From Candidatus Buchananbacteria bacterium CG10_big_fil_rev_8_21_14_0_10_33_19 (lineage in GTDB: Bacteria; Patescibacteria; ABY1; 2-01-FULL-39-33): a DNA stretch of 64,000 nucleotides. The stretch is taken from assembly GCA_002773855.1 (NCBI GenBank), contig PEZY01000012.1:159671-223670 (forward strand), read 5' to 3'. Both the position numbers and the translations under genes were made by a program. Positions 42,738 to 51,140 of the stretch are shown one piece after another. The notes beneath the pieces are model-generated. The model had not been told where the DNA came from. It was given only the letters and a program-made list of their open reading frames with translations, and searched no databases. Each line of letters begins with the position of its first letter. Position 1 is the stretch's first letter.

Positions 42738-44072
42738 TTATTGTCCTCGACCATTAACTACAACTTTAATTGTTTTGAGTATAATGCTTAGATCTAATAT
42801 TAGAGATCTATTTTTTATATAGTATAAATCGTATTTTAATTTTTCTAGTGACTCTTCTTTAGAGCCACCATAAGCTGGTCCATATAATTGAGCCCAGCCA
42901 ACTAAGCCCGGTTTGACTAGTAAACGTTCTTTATAGAAGGGTATTTCTTTTTCTAAAATTTCTACAAATTCTGGTCGCTCTGGTCTGGGACCGACAAAAC
43001 TCATTTCTCCTTTGAGTACGTTTATTAATTGTGGTATTTCATCAATCCTAGTCTTCCTCATAAATAATCCAAATTTGGTAACACGTTTGTCATTTTTTTG
43101 AGCCCACTCGGCACCATTTTTTTCAGCATTATCTATCATTGATCTAAATTTCATAGCAGTAAATGTCTTGCCGTTCTTGCTAGTCCTTATTTGTTTAAAA
43201 ATAATGGGACCAGGACTTTCTAGTCGTATAATCAAAGAAACAATTGGAGTTATTATTAAAGCGAATAGAAGACCTGTTAAGGCTAAAATAATATCTAATA
43301 TTCTTTTGGTGACTTCGTATAATTTTTTGGAATGTTCTGATAGATTCTCTAAAAACCAACTATGGTCTATATGCTCGACAGGTATTTTATTGGTAATTTG
43401 CTCATAGAAACTATTGATATTATAAACATCTATTTCTAATGATAGACAGTCAAATATTTTTCTAGATGTTGATTCGTCCTTTAGGCTAATAGCGCTAACT
43501 AAAATATCGATATCTTTTTCTAAACAGAATGTATTCAAATCATCAGGTAGATTTTCTAAAACAGTAACTTGATAGCCAAGTTGTGGCCTTTTTTTGATTT
43601 GTTCTTCTAATTCCGTGCTTAATTTATTTCTTCCAATAATTAAGACTTTATTAGCAATAGCTGACGATTTTATGAATTTATAAAATATTTTACGCCAAGT
43701 AAATATAAGTATAGCTGCTACAATTAAATTTATGATTAATATTCTTTGAGGCTTTAGATTGGCGATGAAAGGTGATAGAAAATAAAATATAGTAACAGCA
43801 ATAGCCCCATTGATGACAAATATTTTGGCTAGTGAGTTAAATAGAGATGAATTATTGTAACTAGTTTTTAGGTCATAGAGGTCATTAATAAAGAAAACAA
43901 TTATCCAGGTTAAAAAAACTACAGAAAACAATAATAAATGCCTTGACCAAGTTTCTTGTTCAATTAAATAGCCATATCTAATGATCAGTGTTAAGTATAG
44001 AGACAAGTAAAAAAAACCAATATCGCCTATTAGTAGGGTTATTTTTTTAGTTTTGGTGACAAAGCTGGACAT
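42738..44072 (-). CDS. Polyprenyl-phosphate sugar-1-phosphate transferase (WbaP/WcaJ-like initiating enzyme)
   Basis: A 444-residue initiating enzyme. The first ~115 residues hold four membrane helices, ~140-220 is a Rossmann-like middle domain, ~255-280 a further membrane helix, and the rest is the catalytic PF02397 domain: KRILDIILALTGLLFALI, ESPGPIIFKQIRTSKNG, TAMKFRSM, KTRIDEIPQLINVLKGEMSFVGPRPERPEF and LVKPGLVGWAQLYG. It moves a sugar-1-phosphate from a UDP-sugar to undecaprenyl phosphate, the first step of glycan repeat assembly. A near-consensus promoter (44087-44115) starts transcription only ~8 bases before the ATG, so the mRNA is close to leaderless. Confidence 0.93.
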   Translation of the reverse strand: MSSFVTKTKKITLLIGDIGFFYLSLYLTLIIRYGYLIEQETWSRHLLLFSVVFLTWIIVFFINDLYDLKTSYNNSSLFNSLAKIFVINGAIAVTIFYFLSPFIANLKPQRILIINLIVAAILIFTWRKIFYKFIKSSAIANKVLIIGRNKLSTELEEQIKKRPQLGYQVTVLENLPDDLNTFCLEKDIDILVSAISLKDESTSRKIFDCLSLEIDVYNINSFYEQITNKIPVEHIDHSWFLENLSEHSKKLYEVTKRILDIILALTGLLFALIITPIVSLIIRLESPGPIIFKQIRTSKNGKTFTAMKFRSMIDNAEKNGAEWAQKNDKRVTKFGLFMRKTRIDEIPQLINVLKGEMSFVGPRPERPEFVEILEKEIPFYKERLLVKPGLVGWAQLYGPAYGGSKEESLEKLKYDLYYIKNRSLILDLSIILKTIKVVVNGRGQ

Positions 44073-44086
44073 ATTTTTATGAGAAA

Positions 44087-44115
44087 ATTATACCATAAAA
44101 CTATATTTTTTTCAA
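44087..44115 (-). promoter_or_regulatory. Near-consensus sigma70 promoter for the 42738-44072 gene, short leader
   Basis: On the minus strand: TTGAAA (44115-44110), a 17-base spacer, then TATAAT (44092-44087). The predicted start near 44080 leaves about 8 bases before the ATG at 44072, too short for a Shine-Dalgarno, so translation would be almost leaderless. Confidence 0.8.
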
Positions 44116-44167
44116 GTCTATACTGGTGGTTGTAATTAACATTTTATTTCTATTAATTTAATTGTTT

Positions 44168-44176
44168 TGATATAAT
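44168..44176 (+). promoter_or_regulatory. Extended -10 promoter element for the subtilase gene
   Basis: TGATATAAT is a perfect extended -10 (TG-n-TATAAT). No good -35 hexamer is present 17 bases upstream, as is usual for extended -10 promoters. The leader to ATG 44200 would be about 17 bases without a Shine-Dalgarno. Confidence 0.6.
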
Positions 44177-44199
44177 TACAAAATACTTAAAATGATTTA

Positions 44200-45897
44200 A
44201 TGTCTATAAATAACTTTAAAATAATTTTGGCTTTGACTGTCTTGGGGTTTTTAGTGTCAGTAAATTTGGCTTTTGCCTATGTGCCGTCAGATCCAATGTA
44301 TAATCTTCAAAGTGAATATTTAAATTATTTAAATATTCCTAAGGCTTGGGATATTGCTCGTGGTGAAAAAGTAGTGGTGGCTGTGTTGGATTCCGGAGTA
44401 GATATTAATAATCCTGATATTACTTTTAATATTTGGAAAAATCAGAGTGAGGTCGCTGGTGATAATATTGATAATGATCATAATGGTTATATTGATGATG
44501 TTTCTGGTTGGGATTTTGTGGATCAAGATAATAATCCATCACCAGTAGTAGATGATGGTTATGACAAATCATCTCTTAACCATGGTACGGCTTTAGCGGG
44601 TATTATTGGTGCGGTAGCCAATAATGGCGTTGGCATTACCGGCATTGCTTTCAATTCTAAAATAATGCCGATTAGAATTTTGAAAAGTAATGGCGAAGGT
44701 TTTGTTGACAGTTTAGTTGAGGCTATGGATTATGCAGTTAAAAATGGTGCTGATATTATCAATTTAAGTTTAGTCGGCTTTGAAAAGAGTGCCGCCTTAG
44801 AAGATGCTATTTTGCGGGCACACAGAAATGGGGTGCTAATAGTGGCAGCTAGTGGCAACTCCGAATCAGGTAAAGAGGCTAGAGATCTTGATTTAGAGCC
44901 CGCCTACCCAGTTTGTTATGGTTTAGACTCCGATAATACAGTATTAGGTGTTGCTTCAATTGGCTTAACAGACGAAAAGTCAGTTTTTTCTAATTATGGG
45001 TCTACTTGTGTGGATGTATCAACTTTGGGAGAAAGATTGATTAGTTTGGCTTATTATAATCCTGGTCAAAATTTAAATGATTATTATTCTTATAACTGGT
45101 ATGGCACCTCATTTTCAACGGCCATTGTTTCTGGTATGGCTGCTTTGATTAAATCAAAAAATTTATCTTTGGATGCTAGTGATATTATTAACATACTTGT
45201 AGACAATACCACTGACATTAATGATGTAAATAATCAATTTATAGATAAGCTTGGTAGTGGTAAAGTTAATATAATAGAATCATTAAACAATACATCTCAA
45301 ACTATTGGTAAATTAATAAAATTAGATAATTCTAATTCTATTTATTATTTAGATCAAAGTCAGACGAGGCATTTATTTTCTAATCAAAACGTCTTCTTTA
45401 GTTGGTATAATGGTAATTGGAGTGATCAGGATATAGAAATCGTTTCTCAGTCTAAATTTGATACATTTACTGTTGGCAATAATATAGTGATTAGACCGGG
45501 TACCAAGTTAATAAAATTTCAAAATAGTGGTCGGATTTATGCGGTATCGGCTCCCAATGTTTTACATTATGTTGATAATGATGTGTTAAAAAAATTGTAT
45601 GGTGAAGATTATGCCTCTAGATTGGTTACTATGCAAAATTCTTTTGAAGCTGATTATTTTTATGGAGGTAAGTTAGATGGTAGTAGTTATCCAAGCAGTT
45701 CTTTGATTCAGTATAGTAATTCTGATACGATTTGGTATATTGATAACGAAAGTCAAAGAGAATTTTTGGACAATTCTTTCTCTTTGAATAGTTTTAGTGA
45801 TCAAGATGTTATTAGAAATGTTAGTTTAGATTTTTCTTATGAGGTGTCTTCACCAATTAAAAATTTAAATTCTAGTTTATTCCCTTATTTTAAATAG
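44200..45897 (+). CDS. Secreted subtilisin-like serine protease (S8) with C-terminal surface repeats
   Basis: A 565-residue preprotein with a signal peptide (residues 1-~27, ending near AFA). The S8 catalytic domain follows: Asp64 in VAVLDSGVD, His128 in LNHGTALAGI, Ser304 in YGTSFSTAIVSGMAAL, so the triad is complete. It lacks an evident long propeptide. From residue ~370 come three ~55-60-residue repeats of the type GKLIKLDNSNSIYYLD..., PGTKLIKFQNSGRIYAV..., SSSLIQYSNSDTIWYID..., also present in the protein at 61522-62502. It is likely exported and attached to or released at the surface. The next gene, a GtrA protein, begins immediately after the stop. Confidence 0.9.
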   Translation: MSINNFKIILALTVLGFLVSVNLAFAYVPSDPMYNLQSEYLNYLNIPKAWDIARGEKVVVAVLDSGVDINNPDITFNIWKNQSEVAGDNIDNDHNGYIDDVSGWDFVDQDNNPSPVVDDGYDKSSLNHGTALAGIIGAVANNGVGITGIAFNSKIMPIRILKSNGEGFVDSLVEAMDYAVKNGADIINLSLVGFEKSAALEDAILRAHRNGVLIVAASGNSESGKEARDLDLEPAYPVCYGLDSDNTVLGVASIGLTDEKSVFSNYGSTCVDVSTLGERLISLAYYNPGQNLNDYYSYNWYGTSFSTAIVSGMAALIKSKNLSLDASDIINILVDNTTDINDVNNQFIDKLGSGKVNIIESLNNTSQTIGKLIKLDNSNSIYYLDQSQTRHLFSNQNVFFSWYNGNWSDQDIEIVSQSKFDTFTVGNNIVIRPGTKLIKFQNSGRIYAVSAPNVLHYVDNDVLKKLYGEDYASRLVTMQNSFEADYFYGGKLDGSSYPSSSLIQYSNSDTIWYIDNESQREFLDNSFSLNSFSDQDVIRNVSLDFSYEVSSPIKNLNSSLFPYFK

Positions 45898-46329
45898 ATG
45901 ATTAATTTTTTTAGAAAGAAAGCTAATAGCTTTTATTTATTTAACAAATACCCGGTTACCAAGCAGTTTGTAAAATTTGCCTTGGTGGGTTCTAGTAATA
46001 TGGTTGTTGATTTTGTGGTTTATTTATTTTTAACTAGAAATCTTCATATGTATTACATAGTGGCTGCAGTAATGTCGTTTGTGGTAGCTGTTACTTGGAG
46101 TTTTTTTCTAAATAGGAAGTGGACATTTAGTCATAATGGCAAAAATACTACTAGTCAATATATAAAGTTTTTTGCAGTTAATACGATAGTAATGGTATTA
46201 AACTTGTCATCTTTATTTATTTTAGTCGATTTATTTAATATCTATGATTTAGTGGCTAAGTTGATTGCGGCGGTATTCTTGGCAATATTAAACTTTTCTT
46301 TAAATAAGGTTTGGACATTTAGGAAATAA
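45898..46329 (+). CDS. GtrA family membrane protein
   Basis: A 143-residue protein with four membrane helices and the GtrA pattern: QFVKFALVGSSNMVVDFVVYLFL, FVVAVTWSFFLNRKWTF, QYIKFFAVNTIVMVLNLSSLF, AVFLAILNFSLNKVWTFRK. Both NRKWTF and NKVWTF are family hallmarks. GtrA proteins are thought to help move polyprenyl-phosphate sugars across the membrane. It begins 1 base after the subtilase stop and has no Shine-Dalgarno. Confidence 0.9.
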   Translation: MINFFRKKANSFYLFNKYPVTKQFVKFALVGSSNMVVDFVVYLFLTRNLHMYYIVAAVMSFVVAVTWSFFLNRKWTFSHNGKNTTSQYIKFFAVNTIVMVLNLSSLFILVDLFNIYDLVAKLIAAVFLAILNFSLNKVWTFRK

Positions 46330-46345
46330 TCATTAAATTTTTTTA

Positions 46346-46374
46346 TTGACAAATTGTATAATATATGATATATG
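46346..46374 (+). promoter_or_regulatory. Sigma70 promoter for the orphan gene at 46448
   Basis: TTGACA (46346-46351), a 17-base spacer, then TATATG (46369-46374). An alternative TATAAT lies at 46357-46362 without a matching -35. The leader of about 65 bases ends in a strong Shine-Dalgarno (GAGGAG, 46435-46440). Confidence 0.65.
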
Positions 46375-46447
46375 TTAATTGTTAGCTGTACATTAATATA
46401 GTCTTGAACATAGTGTTTGGGACAGTAAATACCAGAGGAGACTTCCA

Positions 46448-46906
46448 GTGTCTATGGATGAAAGTGTCGAAAGATTTTTTGATGAGTACAAATTTTTGAA
46501 TAGTTGCTTTAAATTGCATGGAATAGGTAGTGTAGAGATTTCTGATATACAGGTAAAAAAAATGGACAGATATGTGTTGTTTGAGTCCATACGTTATCAT
46601 GTACAGGTTTTTTTACTTGATAAACAGGGTCGGATACTCGAGTCAGTGGGAGTAAGTAGCGGCTTTTGGTCTAATATTCGTTATCGTTTATTCGGTCATG
46701 GATGTCATACGACAGTTGCCAGACTTTTACGTGATTTGGGTGGTAAAGTAAATGATTTGGGTTATATTGTTCGTTTACAACCATATAGTGAAATGTATAC
46801 CACTATAAATGTGGTAGAGTTATATAAAATTCCTGATGATTTTAATTTTCGGGATATGATGGCTGAGATACAAAAAAACACCCGACTGGAAATGGAAATT
46901 TGCTAA
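46448..46906 (+). CDS. Orphan soluble protein with stand-alone promoter and terminator
   Basis: A 152-residue protein I do not recognise. It is soluble, mixed alpha/beta, with conserved-looking segments VERFFDEYKFLNSCFK, RYHVQVFLLDKQGRILESVGVSSG and HGCHTTVARLLRDLGGKVNDLGYIVRLQPYSE. There is no signal peptide or membrane helix. GTG 46448 is chosen as start because the Shine-Dalgarno GAGGAG lies 7 bases upstream; the in-frame ATG at 46454 would be 13 bases away. It has its own promoter (46346-46374) and terminator (46921-46948). This independent unit, with a long leader and strong ribosome site, is unlike the surrounding glycan genes. Confidence 0.65.
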   Translation: MSMDESVERFFDEYKFLNSCFKLHGIGSVEISDIQVKKMDRYVLFESIRYHVQVFLLDKQGRILESVGVSSGFWSNIRYRLFGHGCHTTVARLLRDLGGKVNDLGYIVRLQPYSEMYTTINVVELYKIPDDFNFRDMMAEIQKNTRLEMEIC

Positions 46907-46920
46907 AAATATGAAATTTT

Positions 46921-46948
46921 GAGGATCATAAAATGTGGTCCTCTTTTT
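46921..46948 (+). terminator. Rho-independent terminator after the orphan gene
   Basis: GAGGATCA pairs with TGGTCCTC (one G-T wobble) around a 7-base loop and is followed by five T. It begins 15 bases after the stop at 46906. Confidence 0.8.
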
Positions 46949-46979
46949 AATTCATATTTATTTATCAGTTGATAGTAGG

Positions 46980-47008
46980 TTGTCTTTTGAGTATCAATCA
47001 TATATACT
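46980..47008 (+). promoter_or_regulatory. Sigma70 promoter for the UXS-like gene
   Basis: TTGTCT (46980-46985), 17 bases, then TATACT (47003-47008). The leader to ATG 47105 is ~90 bases, longer than usual here, with no Shine-Dalgarno. It contains a 17-codon hydrophobic frame (47047-47100) ending 4 bases before the gene. Confidence 0.6.
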
Positions 47009-47104
47009 GGTAGTGATACTGTTAGATAATCAATTATTAAGATTTAATGAAAATTTTATTTTTTTTGATTTTAATTTTAAACTTTATTAATTTTAATTAA
47101 TTTT

Positions 47105-48115
47105 ATGGCTGATCAAGCAATTTTTGACAAGAAAAATATACTTGTCGTTGGAGGGGCTGGTTTTGTTGGGTCTCATCTTTGTGATGAACTAGTAAAAGAG
47201 GCTAAAGTAATTTGTTTAGACAATTTTTTAACTGGTAGTGAATCAAATATCACTCATTTGCATCAAAATTCAAGTTTTGAGTTTATCAATCATGATATTA
47301 ATACTTCTATTGAGTTAGAAACAAGGCCAGAGCTTAGAGATTTTAAAATTGAGTTTCAGGGTATTCAGGAAATTTATTTTTTGGCTACACCTGGATCACC
47401 TAAATTTTATAGTGATTATTCCGTCGAGACTATGATGGTTAATTCATTGGGCTTGAATAATGCCTTGCAAATGGCTTTAAAATATAAAGCTAAGTTAATT
47501 TATGCTTCTAGTCCAGCTGTTTATGGTGACATAGAAGATGGTCAAAGAGTTAAGGAGGATTATGTGGGTAGTGTTGACCAATTGGGACCTAGAGCGATTT
47601 ATTCCGAAGCTAAAAGATTTGGCGAAACATTAGTAAACAACTATAGATTAAAATTTGATCTTGATACTAAGATAGTTAGAATTTTTAATTGCTATGGTCC
47701 GAATATGAAATTAGAGGACGGCAGAATGATTCCAGAATTAATTAAATCGGCTTTAAATAATAGAGACTTAGTAGTGTTTGGTCAAGCCGAAGATATTGGA
47801 TCATATCTATACATATCAGATTTAATTCAGGCTTTAGTTGGCACTATGAATGGTAGCGAATCAGGTCCTATTAATTTAGCTTCTGATGCTAAGTATAAAT
47901 TTTCAGAAATAGCCGATAAAATAATAGAATTAACAGAATCCAGATCAGTTATTACTTATCATGATAGAGAAAGCATAATGGCACCTCAATTTTTAGCCGA
48001 TATAACTTTAGCCAAAGAAAGTCTAGGCTGGTTTCCGATTACTTTATTGGATCAAGGACTTAAGAATACTATTGATTACTTAAGCGCTCAAAAGGGTATA
48101 TTACAGCCAAAATAA
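47105..48115 (+). CDS. UDP-glucuronate decarboxylase-like (UXS) extended SDR
   Basis: A 336-residue extended SDR. ILVVGGAGFVGSHLCDEL binds NAD. LATPGSPKFYSDY, SPAVYGD and GPRAIYSEAKR (catalytic Tyr-x3-Lys) match UDP-xylose synthase signatures such as LASPASP-x-x-Y and GxRxxYDExKR. RIFNCYGPNM and EDIGSYLYISDLI follow the family. It would convert UDP-glucuronate to UDP-xylose, or a related UDP-sugar. The EDIGSYLY loop replaces the usual Q-T-R-S-F-x-Y, which may shift substrate preference. It has its own promoter (46980-47008) and a terminator right after (48134-48157), so it is a single-gene unit. Its partner dehydrogenase could be the short enzyme at 8842. Confidence 0.8.
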   Translation: MADQAIFDKKNILVVGGAGFVGSHLCDELVKEAKVICLDNFLTGSESNITHLHQNSSFEFINHDINTSIELETRPELRDFKIEFQGIQEIYFLATPGSPKFYSDYSVETMMVNSLGLNNALQMALKYKAKLIYASSPAVYGDIEDGQRVKEDYVGSVDQLGPRAIYSEAKRFGETLVNNYRLKFDLDTKIVRIFNCYGPNMKLEDGRMIPELIKSALNNRDLVVFGQAEDIGSYLYISDLIQALVGTMNGSESGPINLASDAKYKFSEIADKIIELTESRSVITYHDRESIMAPQFLADITLAKESLGWFPITLLDQGLKNTIDYLSAQKGILQPK

Positions 48116-48133
48116 ATTTTTAACTTTAAAATT

Positions 48134-48157
48134 ACCGTTCGTTTGAGCGGTTTTTTT
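48134..48157 (+). terminator. Rho-independent terminator after the UXS-like gene
   Basis: ACCGTTC pairs with GAGCGGT (one wobble) around a GTTT loop, followed by seven T. It lies 18 bases after the stop at 48115. Confidence 0.8.
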
Positions 48158-48159
48158 AT

Positions 48160-48188
48160 TTGTATTTTGTGGTTTTACATGGCATAAT
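48160..48188 (+). promoter_or_regulatory. Sigma70 promoter with extended -10 for the 48212 gene group
   Basis: TTGTAT (48160-48165), 17 bases, then CATAAT (48183-48188) preceded by TGG, an extended -10. The start near 48195 leaves ~17 bases before ATG 48212. It would drive the 48212-51123 group, which ends at the terminator 51394-51419. Confidence 0.6.
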
Positions 48189-48211
48189 TATAGGGAAATA
48201 ATATTAAGATA

Positions 48212-48874
48212 ATGAAAACTTTAGTTTTAATACCTGCCTATAATGAAGACAAAAAAATAGGTGATGTGGTTTCTGATGTTAAGTCCAAGGGGATTGATGT
48301 TTTGGTTGTTGATGATGGTTCAATGGATCAAACTAGTAGCATCTCTTTAAAAAAAGGAGCCATTGTTCTAAAGCATAAAATCAACAGAGGTCAGGGAGCG
48401 GCTATTGCAACTGGTATTGAATATGCTAAGCGAAATCATTATGAGGTAGTAGTTTTTTTTGACGCTGATGGTCAAATGAAATCAGAAGAGATTAGGAAAT
48501 TAATTGACCCAGTAATCAAAAATGAATCAGAAGTGGTTTTGGGTTCTAGGTTTTTGGGTTTAGCTAAAAATATACCAATTTCTAAATTATTAGTTTTAAA
48601 ATTAGCCATACTGTTTACCAGATTAACTACCGGTTTAAAATTGACCGATACCCATAATGGTTTTCAGGCTTGGAGCATGCTGGCTTTAGATAAAATTAAC
48701 TTGACTCAGGATCGTCAAGCTTATGCTTCTGAGTTACTCCAAGAGATTTCTGAAAATAACATAAAATACAAAGAAGTGCCAGTTACTATTGAATATACCG
48801 ATTATTCCAAACAAAAAGGACAAAGTATTTTTAATGCTATTAACATTGTTTTTAATTTATTAATTAAAAAATAA
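48212..48874 (+). CDS. GT2 glycosyltransferase (polyprenol-phosphate sugar synthase-like)
   Basis: A 220-residue single-domain GT2 enzyme: VLIPAYNEDKKIGDVV, VVDDGSMDQTSSI, NRGQGAAIATGIEYA, the metal site FFDADGQM, VVLGSRFLG and DTHNGFQAWS. The layout matches bacterial DPM1-like enzymes without a membrane tail. The DUF2304 membrane protein encoded 6 bases downstream commonly pairs with such GT2 enzymes, so together they may form a membrane-bound synthase. It is first in the 48212-51123 group. Confidence 0.87.
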   Translation: MKTLVLIPAYNEDKKIGDVVSDVKSKGIDVLVVDDGSMDQTSSISLKKGAIVLKHKINRGQGAAIATGIEYAKRNHYEVVVFFDADGQMKSEEIRKLIDPVIKNESEVVLGSRFLGLAKNIPISKLLVLKLAILFTRLTTGLKLTDTHNGFQAWSMLALDKINLTQDRQAYASELLQEISENNIKYKEVPVTIEYTDYSKQKGQSIFNAINIVFNLLIKK

Positions 48875-48880
48875 ATAACT

Positions 48881-49222
48881 ATGCCAATTCAATTCATATT
48901 AGTGATTTTAATTATTTTGGCAGTTTTAAGATTGCTTTATCAATTAAAAAATAAAAATATTGGCTTTAATCAGTTTTTTACTTGGCTAGTTATTTGGTTG
49001 GTGGCTATTGTAATTATTAGTCAACCAAAAATTACTACCTATTTAGCCACAATAGTTGGCATTGGTCGAGGTGTTGATTTGGCAATTTATGTTTCGATTA
49101 TTGTAATTTTTTATTTAATGTTTAGACTTTTACTGAGAATTGAAAAGATTGAAAAAGATATTACTAAAATTGTTAGGACTGATTCTTTGAAAAAAAATAA
49201 CGATCATGAAAATAAACACTAA
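48881..49222 (+). CDS. DUF2304 membrane protein
   Basis: A 113-residue protein with three membrane helices (residues ~3-20, ~35-53, ~66-86) and a charged C-terminal helix (RIEKIEKDITKIVR). The GVDLAIYVSIIVIFYLMFRLLLRIEKIE stretch is typical of DUF2304. Family members usually lie next to a DPM1-like GT2 gene, as here. It overlaps the following sulfotransferase gene by 17 bases. A role in anchoring or helping the GT2 enzyme is inferred from this pairing. Confidence 0.88.
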   Translation: MPIQFILVILIILAVLRLLYQLKNKNIGFNQFFTWLVIWLVAIVIISQPKITTYLATIVGIGRGVDLAIYVSIIVIFYLMFRLLLRIEKIEKDITKIVRTDSLKKNNDHENKH

Positions 49223-50072
49223 ACCAATATTAGTCACCGGATCACATCGGAGTGGTAGTACTTGGGTTGGTCAAATGTTATCTTTACCTTATAATATAAA
49301 GTATGTATCTGAGCCATTTAACCCTAGTTACGGTCTGAGAAAGTTTAAATCATGGTTTGTTTATATTAATAGTAATAATGAAAACAATTATAGATCAGAA
49401 ATAAATAAATTATTAAAGTTTAGAGGCAATTACCGTTTTAATTTACCAGCTTTGCGATATTGGTCTAATCTAGTGTGGCCGTTTAATAAGAGAGTGGTAG
49501 TTAAAGATCCGATTGCTTGTTTTTCTAGTCAGTGGTTGTCAGATAATTTTGATATGGAGGTGATTGTTTTGTTTCGTCATCCGGTGGCTTTTTACACAAG
49601 TCTCAAGAGATTGGATTGGCATTTTGATTTTGATAATTTTTTAAATCAGTCGGATTTGATGGCGGATCATTTGGGGTTATTTAGCGATTTGATCAAAAAA
49701 GACAATAAAAGTTATGCCGAAGAGGCGGCAATTTTATGGCTTTGTATTTATCACGTGTTAGATAAATATATTACTAGTCATCCAGATTGGATTGTTAAAA
49801 GGCATGAGGATATATCTACCGATCCGATTAAAGAATTTACAGAGATTTATAGTAAATTAAATTTACCGTTTACTAGTAAAGTGAATAAGAAAATTATTGA
49901 ATATTCGTCTGGCAAAAACACCGAACCAACTAAAGTACTAGATTTAAAAAGAGATAGTAAAACAGTAGTCGATCAGTGGTCAAAGCACGCAAGCAGTGAA
50001 GAGATAAAAATAATTAAAAATATTACTGGCGACTTAGCCTTGAAATATTATCCAGAGGATAAATGGCATTAA
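49206..50072 (+). CDS. PAPS-dependent sulfotransferase-like protein
   Basis: A 288-residue sulfotransferase-family protein. The 5'-phosphosulfate loop is LVTGSHRSGSTWVGQML near residues 9-25, and the 3'-phosphate motif is VIVLFRHPVAFYTSLKRL near 118-135. YVSEPFNP and a C-terminal KYYPEDKWH complete the fold. It would add sulfate from PAPS to a carbohydrate or small molecule. No PAPS-making genes are in this window. It lies between DUF2304 and a GT2 gene, suggesting a sulfated surface glycan. Confidence 0.82.
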   Translation: MKINTKPILVTGSHRSGSTWVGQMLSLPYNIKYVSEPFNPSYGLRKFKSWFVYINSNNENNYRSEINKLLKFRGNYRFNLPALRYWSNLVWPFNKRVVVKDPIACFSSQWLSDNFDMEVIVLFRHPVAFYTSLKRLDWHFDFDNFLNQSDLMADHLGLFSDLIKKDNKSYAEEAAILWLCIYHVLDKYITSHPDWIVKRHEDISTDPIKEFTEIYSKLNLPFTSKVNKKIIEYSSGKNTEPTKVLDLKRDSKTVVDQWSKHASSEEIKIIKNITGDLALKYYPEDKWH

Positions 50073-50073
50073 T

Positions 50074-51123
50074 ATGAATAAAAAAATTACTATAATTATT
50101 GTTACTCATAATTCTCGGCATTATTTGCCAGACTGTTTTGATAGTTTAAAGCGTCAAGACTATCCAAATAATTTGGTTAAAATTGTGGTGATTGATAATA
50201 ATTCTACTGACAGTACTGTTGGTTACATAAAAGAAAAAATGCCAGCAGTTAAATTGATTACTAATCGGCAGAACATGGGTTTTGCTACGGCTAATAATCA
50301 GGGTTATTATTTGGCGAAGAAAAATAATTCTGATTATATTGTCTTATTAAATCAAGACACTATTGTCGAAAAAAATTGGCTATCTCACATGGTAAAAATT
50401 GCTGAAAAAGATCAGCAGATAGCTGCGGTTCAGCCAAAATTATTACTACATCCAGATACTAATAAAATTAATAGTTTTGGTAATAGTGTGCATTATTTAG
50501 GTTTTGCTTTTTGTAATTATTATAAATGTAAGGATAATTTAGGGATTGCTGATTATTTTGATATTCCTTACCCATCAGGAGCGGCTGTTTTAATAAAAAT
50601 GTCAGCTTTAGAGCAGACTGGACTCTTTGATAATAAATTATTTATGTATCATGAAGATGTCGATTTGGGTTGGCGACTTAGACTAGCTGGTTATAGAGTT
50701 GTTTTGGATCCTCTCTCAGTTGTTTATCATAAGTATAGTTATAGTAAGGCCAAGTATAAATTTTATTATATGGATCGTAATCGATTTATTGTGTTGTTAC
50801 AAAATTATCGCTTGTTAACAATTTTGTTAATACTGCCAATGTTAATTTTTATGGAATTAGGCATATTATTTTTCTCCATAAAAAATGGTTGGTTCAAAGA
50901 AAAATTAAAGGGTTATGGCTGGATTATTTTACATTTACCATCAATTTTAATGGAGCGTATAAATGTTCAATTTAAAATTAGAAAAGTTAAAGACAGGGAA
51001 GTGATTAAATATTTTATTGGTGTTATTAAATTTCAAGAAATTGATAATCCTATTTTAAAATTTATAGTGAACCCACTGATGCAAATTTATTGGTTTGTAA
51101 TTAAGAGATTAATTTTTTGGTAA
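50074..51123 (+). CDS. GT2 glycosyltransferase (rhamnosyltransferase WbbL-like)
   Basis: A 349-residue GT2 enzyme: IIIVTHNSRHYLPDCFDSL, VVIDNNSTDSTVGYI, NMGFATANNQG, the metal site LLNQDTIVEKNWL, SGAAVLIK and MYHEDVDLGWRLRLAGYRV. These fit the WbbL/rhamnosyltransferase subgroup. A hydrophobic stretch near residues 247-268 may attach it to the membrane. It starts 1 base after the sulfotransferase stop and is last in its group. The actual donor is not determinable. Confidence 0.87.
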   Translation: MNKKITIIIVTHNSRHYLPDCFDSLKRQDYPNNLVKIVVIDNNSTDSTVGYIKEKMPAVKLITNRQNMGFATANNQGYYLAKKNNSDYIVLLNQDTIVEKNWLSHMVKIAEKDQQIAAVQPKLLLHPDTNKINSFGNSVHYLGFAFCNYYKCKDNLGIADYFDIPYPSGAAVLIKMSALEQTGLFDNKLFMYHEDVDLGWRLRLAGYRVVLDPLSVVYHKYSYSKAKYKFYYMDRNRFIVLLQNYRLLTILLILPMLIFMELGILFFSIKNGWFKEKLKGYGWIILHLPSILMERINVQFKIRKVKDREVIKYFIGVIKFQEIDNPILKFIVNPLMQIYWFVIKRLIFW

Positions 51124-51140
51124 TTTGATTAAATTACATT

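Noticed and set aside
43168..43407. 79-codon plus-strand frame opposite the initiating transferase gene
   Set aside because: The minus strand encodes the conserved catalytic domain here; there is no promoter or motif for the plus frame.
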